From Plasmodium brasilianum (lineage: Eukaryota; Apicomplexa; Aconoidasida; Haemosporida; Plasmodiidae), in contig NC_090115.1 in assembly GCF_023973825.1 (NCBI RefSeq), positions 744,001 through 808,000 on the forward strand: 64,000 bases of DNA. The letters are read 5' to 3'. Of the stretch, positions 23,698-36,765 are shown piece after piece. Position numbers and translations under genes: made by a program. The first letter of the stretch is position 1; each line of letters begins with the position of its first letter. The notes under the pieces were generated by a model that was not told where the DNA came from, searched no databases, and was given only the letters and a program-made list of their open reading frames with translations.

Positions 23698-25050
23698 GAA
23701 GCATAGATAAATCGTTCAGTGAACAAAAGGTGAAAAAAAAGATAAGTAAAGAAAAAGAGTAATTTATATAATTTAATACCGTATGTTGAAGTTTTGGAGC
23801 ATGTATTTTTTATTGTGCATATTACGAAGAATAATTGTACTTAATTTTGAGTAATAAAAATAATGTTTATTTATTTTTTTATTTATAAATTTGCTCCTTT
23901 TTTACATTTTCATTACCTTTTCCTTTTTTCTTTTTTTTTTTTTTTTTTTCGTTTGTGTGTAATGGAAAATTTTAAAAAATGACAAAAATTTTAAGAAAAG
24001 AAACATATTTTTGCAAAAACAAAATGTGTAAATATGTTTTTTTTTTTTTTTTTATTAAATTTCAAGTTCATGCTTTGTTTCTTATTTTTAATTTTTTAGC
24101 ATCATGAAAAATGTTCGTAAAAATGTAATAATATAATAACTATCAAACTTATAAGGCGTACATTTTAATTATTCACTGATGTATGCTGTATAAATTCAAA
24201 AATAAATTAATCGAAAGAATAAAACAATTAAAACGAATCGAAAAAAATAAAATATTTAAGGCAGATCTAAAGAATACAAGTAAACAGAGCAAACGGATGA
24301 AGTGTAAGAATAAAATATTAATATACAAAAACTGTAAAAAAGGGTTTTATGAATTAATAGTAATAATTTACCCGTGTTATGTACTTCTTAAAAGTTTGAC
24401 CAACTTATTGTATTAAGCATAACATATGCTAAATTATAAATCAGGGCCTTTTTTACTAACCCTTTTTTTAGTTTTTTAAATTTTATGCTTGCAAAATTAA
24501 TGATGTGTATTGCATAAAAGGATGATAGGCATATAGAAAAGTTAACCATTATTTAAAAATAAACACGCAGTCTAAAAGCTCCAGAATATTGAGGCTTATA
24601 ATATTTTAGCCAAGTATTCATTTGATTTTTTTTATTTTGTATATATATATATATATATATTTTTTTTTTTTTTGTTTCTCTATTTATAAATATATGTGCA
24701 CGTATTTTTGTTGATGTTTATGTGTCCATATTGTTATAACATACAATATTATATGCATTTTGTTGTTTCGAAAATTTGTTATAATAAGCATAGATAACAT
24801 AATTAAATAAGAAATTTTCATTATAATATAGCAAAAAAAAAAAAAAAAAAAGAAGAAAAAAAAGTATTTAAAAGCATATTTGTTGAACGATACTAAAAAA
24901 TCAAAAAAGAGAATTGTAAAAACAAACGGCCTTTATTCCATGTACAACGAAATACTTTCAAAAAAAAAAGTAAAGTAGTAGAGTAGGAAATTTTTCAAAG
25001 GAATATAAAAAATATTTTTTTGTGCGATTTAATGAATTATTTAAATTAAA
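23698..25050. other. Intergenic, tandem genes
   Basis: This contains the 3' flank of SRP9 and the upstream region of the allantoicase-repeat gene. T runs lie at 23932-23949 and 24037-24053, with an A run near 24834-24850. Apart from the weak ORF at 24183 nothing is supported. Confidence 0.45.
24183..24416 (+). CDS. Possible small basic protein (77 residues)
   Basis: An ATG-started ORF (MLYKFKNKLIERIKQLKRIEKN) is Lys-rich at the N-terminus and ends in a hydrophobic segment (ELIVIIYPCYVLLKSL) that could span a membrane. It has no recognisable domain and no splice context. In DNA this rich in A it may be chance. Confidence 0.2.
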   Translation: MLYKFKNKLIERIKQLKRIEKNKIFKADLKNTSKQSKRMKCKNKILIYKNCKKGFYELIVIIYPCYVLLKSLTNLLY

Positions 25051-25491
25051 ATGTCTGAAGATAAAGGTGGCAATCATGGAGCATACATTAATAACCCTGA
25101 ATTTCCATATAAAAATCTGAATATCAAAAAAATTGAAAGAATTAGAAAAAGTACAAGTTTAAATTATGAAATCCCTATTATGAAAAACCCAATTAATGAA
25201 GAATTACAAGTAAGGAGAAATAATACTAAACAAGTGAACCTCCAAAAATTTGCAAATTTTTTAAACAAGAAAGTGAGCAAATCTAAAAATTTCATCGAAC
25301 AGAACATTGAAAAAATTTCATTTTTAAGTAAAAAAAATGATATGTTCATAAAAACAAAAAAAACATGCAACAGGAGTCATGTTGTCGGTTATGAATTACA
25401 AAAAGATAGTAAAAAAGACAAAGTGGATACCTCTGTAAGTAGCGCGTTGTTAAAGAATAGAAGCGCATCTAGTAACAACAACAACAACAAC

Positions 25492-25531
<40 letters not shown>

Positions 25532-28500
25532 TTACCAATAATGTTAAAAAGGTTAATTATGTTAATAATGCTAATAGCGCTAATATTGTAAATAATAGCA
25601 ACAATAAAAACTATGATATTATGAATAAAAGCGCACTAATTGACGAGAAAAAGAAAAATGTACGTATTGCTGCAAAGAATAAAATAACTGAAAATGATAC
25701 AGTAAGAAGCAAGAAAACTGCTGCTGGAAATAGTAAAGAGATACCTAATTTGGAAGTAGCCAAAAAAATGCCTAACATAAGTGATAAAAGGAGTAAAGAA
25801 CATTCGCATGTAAATTTTGAAAGATCTAGAACTTTAGTCAAAAATTATAGTTTAACAAGTCCATATGATAATAGCAATAAAGGTAACCGTAATAATAACA
25901 TCAATAATAACAGTAAAAATAATAGTTGTAATAATTATAGTAATACTCGCAGTATTTATGCTAACACCCTCCTTAGAAAACAAAAATCCCTTCTACATGA
26001 AGAAACGCGAAACAAAAATAAAAGCGAATTAAACATCTATGGGTTTGGAAAAAGAACAATAGAAAGTAACAAAAACGAACGTTATTTAAAACATAATACA
26101 CGGAAAAGCACGGAAAGTAAAAAAAAAGAATGCAGTGGTATAAAAAATGAGAGGAATAATCAAGTTGCGTCTCAAAATAATGAGAACGAAAATTCCAATA
26201 TATATATGAAACAGTTTAGTAATTTCCTTGATATAAATGATATGGATAAGGAAAAAAAAAACCCTGAGGTACTAACAGAGGTAGAAGAAGAAGAAGGAAA
26301 AAAGGATGAAGAGCAAGAAGTAGATGAAAAAAAGAAAATTAAAAAACAAAAATCGGTGGAGAGTTCAAATTTGATATCTTCATATGAGGAATATGAAGTA
26401 AAAAGTAAATTATTAAGTGATGTTAATGCGGAAAATAAATTCACAAAAGAAGATAATGCACAAGACCAGACTAATATTTACAGTGAAAAAGAGACAGTAC
26501 CTGAAAGGAATCCTAGTGTAAATTTAAATCTGTTAAGCTGCGATTTAACCGGATACGAGAATAAGTTTAAAAATAGAGGAGAGCATAAAAACAGCTATAC
26601 AAAAAGTAAAAACGTTTGTTATGATTATTATAATCAGAGAGAAGGAAATAAAGTAGAAAAATCAAAGAAGGTAGGGGAAGAAGAAGAAATAGCGCAGGAG
26701 GATGAACAGTTCTATAATAATGAAAAACAACAGGGAGGCAGGTATTTTGCCGATAATAAAATAAGCGACTCAGGAAGAGCAAAAAAATCTCAAAATTTGG
26801 ATAAACGTTACAACAATAAGGAATATGAACCAAGAATTAACTGCTTGTTATCGTGCAGCAATAGTGATACGGGTGTAGAAAAAAGAAAAAATTTAGAAAA
26901 ATCGATAAGTTTAAACGATAATTCATCCATCGATACATTAACAAATTATAGTTTGAAAAATAATAAGGAATATCAACTTTTAAAAGAGAAAGAAAAATTA
27001 AAAGATAGTGTAATAAGTAGTAAGTGGAATAGTTTTTATATCAGAAATGAACTGTTTAATAATAAAGGAGATGAAACTTTGTCTTCTCATAACACAGATA
27101 TGCACAATTTTAATAAGGAGGTAAATGGAAAAAGATTATCTGTTGATAAAAATTTAAAAGAAATTTATGAAAATATAAATAATAACATTAGAACATTTAA
27201 TGAGTTACTTTCAGAAAAAAATTCTGACAAAAAAAGAAAAATCATTACATCAGATAAAATAGATTTATTAAATGATGCTCCAGTAAATAATTATAACTAT
27301 TTAACAGAAAAAAAAAAAGATAAAAGTCTTATCTCATATGACACAAATGCCTTAAATGATTATTACATTGACGTTATATCTCACTCCCCGAAGTATACAA
27401 CAAAAATTGACGAAATAAAAATTGATGAATCAGAGGAAAAAAATTCGAATGATTCTAAATATAATTCCTTGTTGGTTAAGAACAATAATAAAATATATGA
27501 AAATTTTGAAGAAAGGTTGAATTTTGACCAAAGTTATTATAATGTCATTGTAAAAAAAGAAAACAAAGATACTTTTGATGAAAATGGAGTCAGCATATAC
27601 AAAGGAGATCTATATCATAACGAAATAGACAAAAATGTGAATTATAGGGGAATGGTAAAAATGGAAAACGATAAGAATGAAGAAGGTAAGGATAAGAGGG
27701 ACATTACTAAAACATCCAATTTAGATAATACTTCCTTCAATGAATATATTAAAACAAAAGACGCAAAACGTGTAGAAGATAGTACTTTATTTGGTTCTTT
27801 AAAGGTTAATGACAAGATGAAGGAATACGAGAATCAATTAGAAAAATTAAATGAAGAAACCAAGATTCAAAATGAGAATACATTTAATAATGAATTGGTT
27901 AATTTTAGTGATTCCGATATACCAAGTTCCAGGAAAGCAGACCATGGTTTTTCTGAAAGTAGTTGTACTCCCTTTTTAAAAAATATGTTTGAGAAAGGAA
28001 TGAAGGAAGAAGAGGCGGATGGTAGCAAAGAAGAAATTGTAGATGTTCAGAATCCGTCTGCGGAGGAAAAGAAATCAACGTCTGATAAAATGGAAGAGGT
28101 AGGAAAGGAAAAAGCGAAGGAGGAAGAAGAAGAGGAAGAGGAAGATGAACAAGTCGAAGCAGAAGAATCAATATACAACAAAAATGATGGAAATATCAAT
28201 TATGACAAATATAGAAGTGATGAGGATGCAGAGGAGTACACTAACTGGCAGAAAAAGAAATATGATTCAAAAGACTATTTCAGTGAATGTGCTGATGCAC
28301 ATTTTGAAAATAACACAAAAGGTAACCTATTGAAAAAGGGGAATTCAAATTACAATTATTTTTTGGAAAATTCAGAAATAGGAAATAACTTTCCCTTAAC
28401 AAATGAAAGCAGTGATACTCCAAAAAAGATGTATAAAGATTTGGATGAACTAAAAAATCAAAATAACAATTTTTTTGTATATAAAAAACATGACGAAAAA

Positions 28501-31500
28501 AGTGATGAAGTCAAATTATTGAAAAGTCAGAATGAGCATACAAGTAAATTTTTATATAGCTCTAACGACACGTATAATGAAGATGTAGTAAAAATGTACA
28601 ACAACAAGTTGTCCACTGAAGGTGAGAATAAGAAGGAAAACAAACTTATAAACAAAAATATGATACTGAAGGAGATATTCGGTTCAAATTATGAATCGAG
28701 CTTAAAAAATAATCTCAACGAGTCTAGTAACATGCTGGGTGATGATGAGGAAGAGGGGGAAAAAGAAGCATACGAAGAAGAGGAAGTGAACGAATTATAC
28801 GAAGCAGAGGAAAAAGAAGAATCCGATGCAAACGAAAAAGAAGAATACGAATCAAAGGAAAAGGAAGAATACGAATCAAATGAAAAGGAAGAATATGAAG
28901 CAAAGGAAAAAGAAGAATCCGATGTAGAGGAAAAGGAAGAATACGAAGCAAAGGAAAAAGAAGAATCCGATGTAGAGGAAAAGGAAGAATACGAAGCAAA
29001 AGAAAAAGCAGTTTATGAAGCAGAGGAAAAGGAAGAATATGAAGCAAAGGGAAAGGATGAATATGAAGCAAATGAAAAGGAAGAATATGAAGCAAAGGAA
29101 AAAGAAGAATCCGATGTAGAGGAAAAGGAAGAATACGAAGCAAAAGAAAAAGCAGTTTACGAAGCAGAGGAAAAGGAAGAAGCAGTTTACGAAGAAGAGA
29201 AAAAAGAAGCATACGAAAAAAAGAAAAAAGAAGCATATGAAGAAGAGAAAAAACAAGTTTACGAAGTAGGCAATCTATCAGAGGACACAGTTACAGAACA
29301 TTGCGAATACGATGATAAAAAAGAGAGGGAAGAAGAAAATGCGGAAGGTGTAAAACTAAACGAGGGTAAGTATAACCTTTTCACAAATGATAAATCCCTT
29401 TTAAAAGAAATTAATGAATACTGCGAATCTCAATTAGAAAAAAGCAAGAGCATGGACAAGGATATATCTTCTAACGAGTTAGGGAATGATGAAGACTCTT
29501 TACTTAAAAGATATGAAGAAAATTCTACTCCTTTGATTTTATCGAAGCCTCATTTTAATGACAAAACTAGTGATAGTAGCTATAATACAAGTGTGATAAT
29601 GAGTCAAAAAAAAAAAAAGAATAACGAATCTTTGAGTATGAAATGCAATAATATTTTTTTAGACACAATGGGCATGAATGATTTAAGGATCATAGGAAAT
29701 ATCTCCGAAATGAAAAGGAAACCGAATATTCAAGATAATTCGAGTGGATATCAAGAAGAAGAATATATATCGAAAAAACATTCTAAGGTAACAGTAGAAG
29801 AAGATAAAACAAAATATGAACATGTTCCGATTAATAATGAAGAAAATAGTGAAAGAGAAATAAATATGCAGAAGGGTGAAGAAGAATATTATAAGGAGCA
29901 ATATTCCATCGAAGAAGAAATTAACCATAATGTGGTTATCGGTAAGAAGGTTTGCAACAAAAATGAAGAAAAGAAAGAAGAATATTTTACGAAAAAACGA
30001 AATGTCAGAGAAAATGTTTGTGAAGATATGCACGCAAATGCGTATGCAAATGTGTATGAAAAATTTTCAAATAATCGTGTAAATGAACAACAGAAGGAAT
30101 ACTCTGTAAGTAGTGGAGAAGATGGAATAACAAAAAAAGGAAATAAGAAAGGGGTAGAGATTAGAAAAAATCAAATTAGGGAAAACAGGGAACATTCTAA
30201 ATATTATACATATAAAGGATATATAAAAAAAGAGCAAGAGCAGGAGAATAAAGAAATGGAATCTCAAGGAAGCTACACATCTTATAATAGAAATCATTTT
30301 GGAAAATATGATGATGAACATAAAAATGTGAGTACATCTAATGAGCAGAGTAAAGAACACCATAATTACAAAAAAAAGACTATTTCGAAATATATGGATA
30401 ATAATTTTTTAATATATAAAGATAAATTATTTCTTAGTAAAGAAAATGATACAAATAAAAATAAGCTGTATTTAAATCATAAAACGTTACAAACACACTA
30501 TGGTGAAAATGTTAGTAAAAATAAAGAAAGGGAACTTTTATTTGACTCCATGAGTGATAATTACAATTATATAATGAGATTAAAAAAATCGAGAAAAAGC
30601 AGTTGTATGAACTTTTATGAAAATATAAAAAGTAGTGAAGAATTCAGTGAGAACAAAGAAACAGATGAGAATATTAAAAGTAGAGTAAGTGACGACAACT
30701 ATTTAGACTATGTTAAAGATGTGAAGTACAACAGTAAGTGTACCGGAATTCTGAACAGTGATGCTTATAGAGGCCCACGTAATGATGAGAAATCAATTGA
30801 AAATGAATATATACTAAAAAAAAGGAAAAGGAAAAACATATTTGAAAGTGATAGCATTATAGAAAGTAAAGATGACACAAATTTTGACATACCTCATAAC
30901 AATAGTGAATACTTCAATGATGTTAAAAAAAAATTAAAAAAATTTGATAATATTAATAATAGTAACATATCATATGACAACAGTGAATATTCTAAGGGAC
31001 CATTATATCATAGCATTAATGAAACAACGAACAGTAGTCAAACGATCGTATCGAAAAGAAGTAAATATATTTTGAAACATTCTAATACGTCATCTATTTA
31101 TGATGATGTGCCATTGTTTTTTAATTTTGTTAACTGTTGCTCAATTGTGCTAGGATCTGAAATTATTTACGTAACTGATGAGACCTACGGGAAATGTGAA
31201 AACATTTTAAAAGATAAACCTTTTAATATAAGTGCGGATAAGGGATATTATGAAGACTGCTCTAATGACCTCTATAATGTATTAAACAATAATTTACGTA
31301 CTGGAATACATAAAAACAAAGGCTTTAATTTAGCGAAAAAGGAAAATATCGAAAAGAGTTCTGGGGAACGTATGAGTTACTGCAACAGTAATATTAGAAA
31401 TAATAATAATGGTAACAATAATAATTTTAATAATATTGATACTAATAATAATGTTAATAATGAGGAGAGAAAAAATGGGCCAAATTTTTATTCAAAATGT

Positions 31501-33429
31501 TTGATGTACCCCTCGTCCTCTTCCTTCTCCCCTAATGACAATTCATGTCCTGGGTGGTTAACTAAAAGGAGAATAAAAAAATATTTTGATTTTTGTATAG
31601 TAAAATTATGTAAGCCCACATTAATTAAAGGTATAGATATCGATACAAACAACTTCTTAGGGAATTATGCGCCATATGTTTCTATTGAAGGGGCGTACAT
31701 TGAAGATGATATTTTAGTCAGCTCTGAATCCTTTTCAAAATATGTAGACAAAATTAAATATGAAAACAAAAAAAAAAAAAAAAATGATTTAATTTTTGAA
31801 AAAAATTTTTACCACCACCAGAAAAGTAACGAAAATAGTGATATCGTACTGAGAAAAGATTTGCACGAAACTAATAAGAACAATGAGAAAAGTTATATTA
31901 CAAGTGGTAATAATAATAGTAGTAGTATTAGAAAAAAGGAAGAGCCAGAGAATAATCTCTTTAACAGTAGGGAGGAAATAGAATTATTATTGGATGGAAA
32001 AACATATTTTAAAAGAAATAAATATTTTTATGAACCTATTTTAATAGACCCCCTTGATAAATCAGACCAAGAATATGAAAATTATTTAGAAATATTAAGA
32101 TACAATGATAAGTTCAAGAATTTAAGAAGTAATCCCAAATCGACTTCGTTCGTCGCCAATGGGAATGAATATCGTTATATAGATAATAAGTTGTATACAC
32201 TGGTGGACGTTACAAGAGAAATAGTTAGTAGGTACCCAGAAATTCACAAGAGGTGTTCAAATAAAAAGTCGTCCATTTTTAAGAATGGAAATGGTACAAG
32301 TAACAATAGTACTGATATGAATAGTTATCAAAATTATGTAAATTATAACAAGGAATACGAAAGGAGTGGCTATACTAGTAATACAATGAATTGCGCAAAT
32401 GATTCTAATTGCGTTAGTAACATCCGTGGTAATGGAAATAACAGAAATGACAGAAACAATATAAATAATAGAAATTACGATAAGGACGAATATGATGGCG
32501 ATATTGATGATCATTATGAGGGCGGTGATAAGGGAAAGGGCGAAAACAATGAAGAGGAGGATTTCCCCTTTAACGTGAATTTGTATAATTCAAACACGTT
32601 ATATCTGGATAACGACTATTCAGTTGAAAAGAAGATATATAACGATTTACACAAACAGTATCAATGGGTTTCAATATTGGAAGACGAAAGAATGAACCCA
32701 GGGTTTAAGGATTATAACCACAATTGTTTTAACATAAATACATGTAACAAAATATTTACTCATTTGATAGTATGTTTACTGCCAGATGGAGGAATTAATA
32801 AATTAAGGGTATATGGAGAAATAAAAATAAGTGAAAAGGAAAGGAAAAAAAATTATAAGAAGACAATTAATGTATGTAATATATTAGATGGATCTAATGT
32901 GGTATATACAACTGATGAATTTTATGGAAAATCTGAAAATATATTAATCGACCAAAATTCAAATTATGTTATGGGTTGGCAAACTAGAAGATTAATAAAT
33001 AGACCTTTACGTTATGTAGAAAATTTAAGTCTAAATAATATATCATCCGTATTTTTTAATAACAATTATTGTATAATAAAGTTAAGTTTTATCACGAATA
33101 TAAAATATATAGAGATAAATACCATATTTTATGAATATAATTTTCCTTTATGTATTTCTATAGATTACTGTTATTTGAAAGAAGTACATTCTGAGGAAAA
33201 ATCTAAGCAGATAAAATTTTTCAATGAAAATATACAAAATATTGTATGGAAAGAATTATTGCCTTTATCATATATTAAAGGAAATCATATAAATTTCTTT
33301 ACAATTAAAAATAGCACGTCGAGTAATGTACCCTTAACTGATATCATATCATCTCATCTGCGCCTGAACATATATCCAGATGGGGGTATAAACACTGTTA
33401 AAGCGTACGGGACTGTTGTGGAAATTTAG
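25051..33429 (+). CDS. Giant protein with two C-terminal allantoicase repeats
   Basis: This is a single 2,792-codon exon. Residues 1 to about 2,020 are low complexity: an Asn run near 143-160, many Lys/Glu/Asn/Ser stretches and an acidic repeat at about 1,250-1,405. The C-terminus holds two allantoicase-family repeats. The first begins near 2,026 (NCCSIVLGSEIIYVTDETYGKCENIL). It continues with PGWLTKRR, a CIVKLCKPTLIKGIDIDT strand and NYAPYVSIEGAYI. After a large insertion it ends LLPDGGINKLRVYGEI near 2,590. The second runs from about 2,605 (VVYTTDEFYGKSENIL, GWQTRR, IYPDGGINTVKAYG) to the C-terminus. Allantoicase proper is a two-repeat enzyme that splits allantoate to ureidoglycolate and urea. 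Malaria parasites are not known to make allantoate, so enzymatic activity is unproven; the beta-jelly-roll may serve as a binding module. There is no signal peptide. Confidence 0.85.
25477..25530 (+). repeat. AAC/AAT trinucleotide repeat (poly-Asn)
   Basis: Eighteen Asn codons in a row, first AAC then AAT, lie inside the allantoicase-repeat gene. The array is typical of Plasmodium low complexity and is probably length-polymorphic. Confidence 0.9.
28798..29268 (+). repeat. Acidic tandem repeat (E-Y-E-A-K-E-K-E type)
   Basis: Within the allantoicase-repeat gene, about twenty related units of 6-9 codons follow a pattern like KEEYEAKE, with variants ESDVEEKE and AVYEAEEK. Longer blocks, for example the one carrying ESDVEEKEEYEAKEK, recur three times with nearly identical DNA. 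This indicates recent local duplication on top of an older repeat. Confidence 0.85.
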
Positions 33430-33895
33430 AGGGGGAAATAAAGAAAAAGATAAAATAGAATAAAATAATATACAATAAATTGCAACACAATAAAATAGAA
33501 TATATAATAAAGTATAACAGTATAAAAAATGACAAACAGAACAAAACAGTAAACTATATGAATCATGACATTATTAACTCGTGTTTGGTTTATAGTACCA
33601 TATGTTTGTAATGCCTTTATTTTCCCTTTGAAAAAAGTGTTTGTTCTTTACATGTATTTCCCACGCAGTGCTCATTCATTCACGTATACATGTTTGTATG
33701 TATATGCGTACGTATGTTTGTTTATTTGTTTCTTCACATGTGTCATTATTTTAAAATTAAATTGGTTTACCCTGTTTTTATACAATTTTGTTAACAGTAA
33801 AGGTAGATTCGTTTGTTTTTCATCCCTGCTTCATTTTTATTTTTCTATATATTATATTTATATATATATACGTTCTTTCATATTACATATATTGA

Positions 33896-33926
<31 letters not shown>

Positions 33927-34569
33927 ATAACCTTTTAAATTTGCTTATTATTTTAAAATACACATATGTGAGTTAATTTAACTTTTGTGCCGACTGTTAT
34001 TTGTTCTACTTTTTTTACAATATTGGCTCCTTTTTATTAATATATACGTTTCTAAATTTTTTTGTTTCATCCATGAATGTTGACCGTTTATTAAAGTACC
34101 ATGGTCGTTTTCTTTTAAAAAATATAATTGCAATTTTAATTTGTGAACTTAATATACATGTATACATATGTTATACAAAAGAAGAATGAACAAAAAGTGT
34201 ACAAAACAGCACTTCCCAAAAGAGAATAACAAAAATTAAAGTTCCAAATATATAAATATCCTCACTTAGTTTACTGGCTTGCTCTTGTGTATCATCTATT
34301 TTAAAATATTTTTCCCGTGTTTACATTTTTAATTGTATATATTGTATTTAATATAAATATAAAACAATGAAAAATAATGCGAAAAAAAAAAAAGATATTA
34401 ATAGTGATACAAAAATTGTAGCAAGGGTACGGAATATTCATTTTTCTTTTTATCTTTTCATGTGAAAAGAGGAGGTTTAAAAAATAGTAATCGAGAATTA
34501 AAATAAGAGAAAAATATAATTTTGGGTGCATGCTTTATTTTTTATCCTTTAACCTTTTTTGGAGTTGGC

Positions 34570-34600
<31 letters not shown>

Positions 34601-34773
34601 CATATCACATTTTGCCGTTCGTTATTCTTATATGCATATTTCTACATACATTTTTATGCATGTTTCGACTTTGTACTAAGAAAATAAACACGAACAAATA
34701 CTTGCATCTGACATTTCAATTTATCAAATTGTTGTTTATAACTTCTTCATATCGGAACAGACCTGTAAGAAAG
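33430..34773. other. Intergenic, tandem genes
   Basis: 3' flank of the allantoicase-repeat gene and promoter of AOP. It contains AATAAAATA-type repeats just after the stop, a T run at 33899-33920 and an AT microsatellite at 34577-34602. A 38-codon reading from 34075 (MNVDRLLKYHGRFLLKN) is mildly protein-like but unsupported. Confidence 0.45.
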
Positions 34774-35744
34774 ATGAGGAAAATTATATTAATTCTTTAT
34801 CTTACTTTAGTAAAACTTTATTTTTGTTTTAAAAACTTGTCACATAAACAGTCACTAAATATTGTATCAAAAAGGGGAAACTCAATTGGTAGATCTTCGC
34901 AAAAATTATACGAGTCAAAAAGCATAGATTTAGCAAACGACATCAAGGAAAATGACTTAATCCCAAATGTAAAAGTTATGGTATAAGAAAATGGAAAAAA
35001 AAAAAAAATTAGAGCAACATATGTGAGCATGTATATGTATATATATATATATATACATACATGCATACATGTTACACACAGCTCTCTGATATTTTTGTGT
35101 TGTCTTTTGATTCCTTTGAGCAATTTGTATTTTTTTTTTTTTTTTTTTTCAACGCACACTTTTTTGATTTATAAAAATACTGTTATATATTATTCATTAT
35201 AACGCTGTAAACTTTTTTACCCCTTGTATTGTCATAGATTGATGTAAAAAACATAAATAACATAACACAAGTGGATGAAAAAGATGATTTTAAAGCTATT
35301 AATACGCATGAATTATTTAAAAATAAGAAAATTTTATTAATAAGTTTACCAGGAGCATTTACACCTACTTGTTCATCTAAAATGATACCACAATATGAAA
35401 AGGAATATGATTATTTTATTAAGGAAAATAAATTTGATGACATTTATTGTATTACCAATAATGATATATTTGTATTAAAGAGTTGGTTTAAAAATATGAA
35501 CATAAAAAATATAAAATATATTAGTGATGGCAATAGCTCATTCACTGAAAGTATGAACATGCTTGTAGATAAGTCTAATTTTTTTATGGGCATGAGACCT
35601 TGGAGATTTGTTGCTATAGTTGAAAACAATATTTTAATAAAAATGTTTCAAGAAAATGATAAACAGCATAATATACAGACGGATCCATATGAAACATCAT
35701 CTGCTGACAATGTTAAGGAATTTTTAAGAAACAATCAGCTCTAA
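34774..35744 (+). CDS. AOP: 1-Cys peroxiredoxin AOP (peroxiredoxin-5 type), plastid-targeted, 2 exons
   Basis: Exon 1 (34774-34980) joins exon 2 (35238-35744) in phase 0 through a GTATAAG...TCATAG intron, giving 237 residues. I chose the ATG at 34774 because MRKIILILYLTLVKLYFCF is a good signal peptide; the open frame upstream reads through AT repeats. The basic stretch that follows fits an apicoplast transit peptide. Exon 2 carries the peroxiredoxin-5 fold with the peroxidatic motif PGAFTPTC (Cys about 114). It has the ISDGNSSFTESM and RPWRFVAIVENN strands, and no second conserved Cys in the resolving position. The enzyme reduces hydroperoxides with thiol donors such as glutaredoxin. Known Plasmodium AOP is of nearly the same length and architecture. 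Confidence 0.9.
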
Positions 35745-36765
35745 ATTTTTTGAATAATGAAAATGAAATTTTATGGCATTGTTTAACAGCGTAGGTACAG
35801 TAGTAAGATGTATATACATTATTTAAAAATTTAAATAACTGTCATCATTTGAGTGTGCTGTCAGGTTTGAGATTTATGAGGAAATATTTGGCCCCTTTTT
35901 TTGTTTGAATTTGCATAAGGCTTTTTTTTGTTTACTTTTTTTTTTTTTTTATTATTTTTATATCATTTACTTTATTTTATTTTTATTAATTTTTTATTAT
36001 TTTTATATATTTTTTTTTTTATTTTAATTTATTTTCATTTTTAATTTTACAAATGTATGTCTACGATTTTTTCTGCAATGTTTGGGTATAATAATTTGAC
36101 TAAATATATATGTTCTTGTATCCTCCTCTTTATATATAGATTTACATAAACGGATAAATTTTACGAACGTCATGACTTCGTCATTTGGCATATTTTTGTT
36201 CCCACTTCATTTTATAACACCTTTATATTAGAAATACATTTATATGTAGTTACATTCGCAAGATGATTATTCTAATATAATTGAGAGATCGGAATATGTG
36301 TTTATTTATGCAATTATAATAATTTAAAAAAATATATATATATTTTTTATATCTTAGTAAGATCTTCAATATCAAACATACATCTGTTAATATATATGGT
36401 AAATTTTTTAATTTACCACAAATAAATATCCAACATATGTATACATAAGCGTATATATGTTCATGTACATACATGCATTTTACGAGTTTTTAATGAAAGT
36501 ATCCTTTATGTTAAACATAAAATTGGGTTAACAATCATGTGCAGGTATATACGTATGAAGGCGTAAATGTATGAAACTCAGTATGTGAAACTGCATTAAA
36601 CAGGGTACACATCTGTATTTTATCATACATCAGTAAATGGATCAGTATGTATATATGTACACATATGTATGCACAGACACGCAGAAGCACACTAGTGGTG
36701 TTGGGGCGAAAAAACAAATTCGATAATACTACATTTTTGAACAAAGTAGGCCAGTAAAATCAAAT
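35745..36765. other. Intergenic between convergent genes
   Basis: Shared 3' flanking DNA of AOP (+) and NMD3 (-). It is T-rich from 35900 to 36050 (TTTTATT-type repeats), with ACATAC-type repeats around 36450-36700. No gene is seen. Confidence 0.5.

Noticed and set aside
28724..29256. Pro/Leu/Phe-rich minus-strand ORFs resembling membrane repeats
   Set aside because: Antisense shadow of the acidic repeat in the allantoicase-repeat gene.
33565..33930. 121-codon + ORF after the allantoicase-repeat gene
   Set aside because: Reads through T runs and AT repeats; no conserved text.
34522..34773. Upstream in-frame extension of AOP
   Set aside because: Reads through an AT microsatellite; the ATG at 34774 gives a proper signal peptide and the family's usual length.
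36250..36744. Minus-strand ORFs rich in Tyr, Ile, His and Cys
   Set aside because: Translations of ACATAC/ATGTAT repeats between convergent genes.
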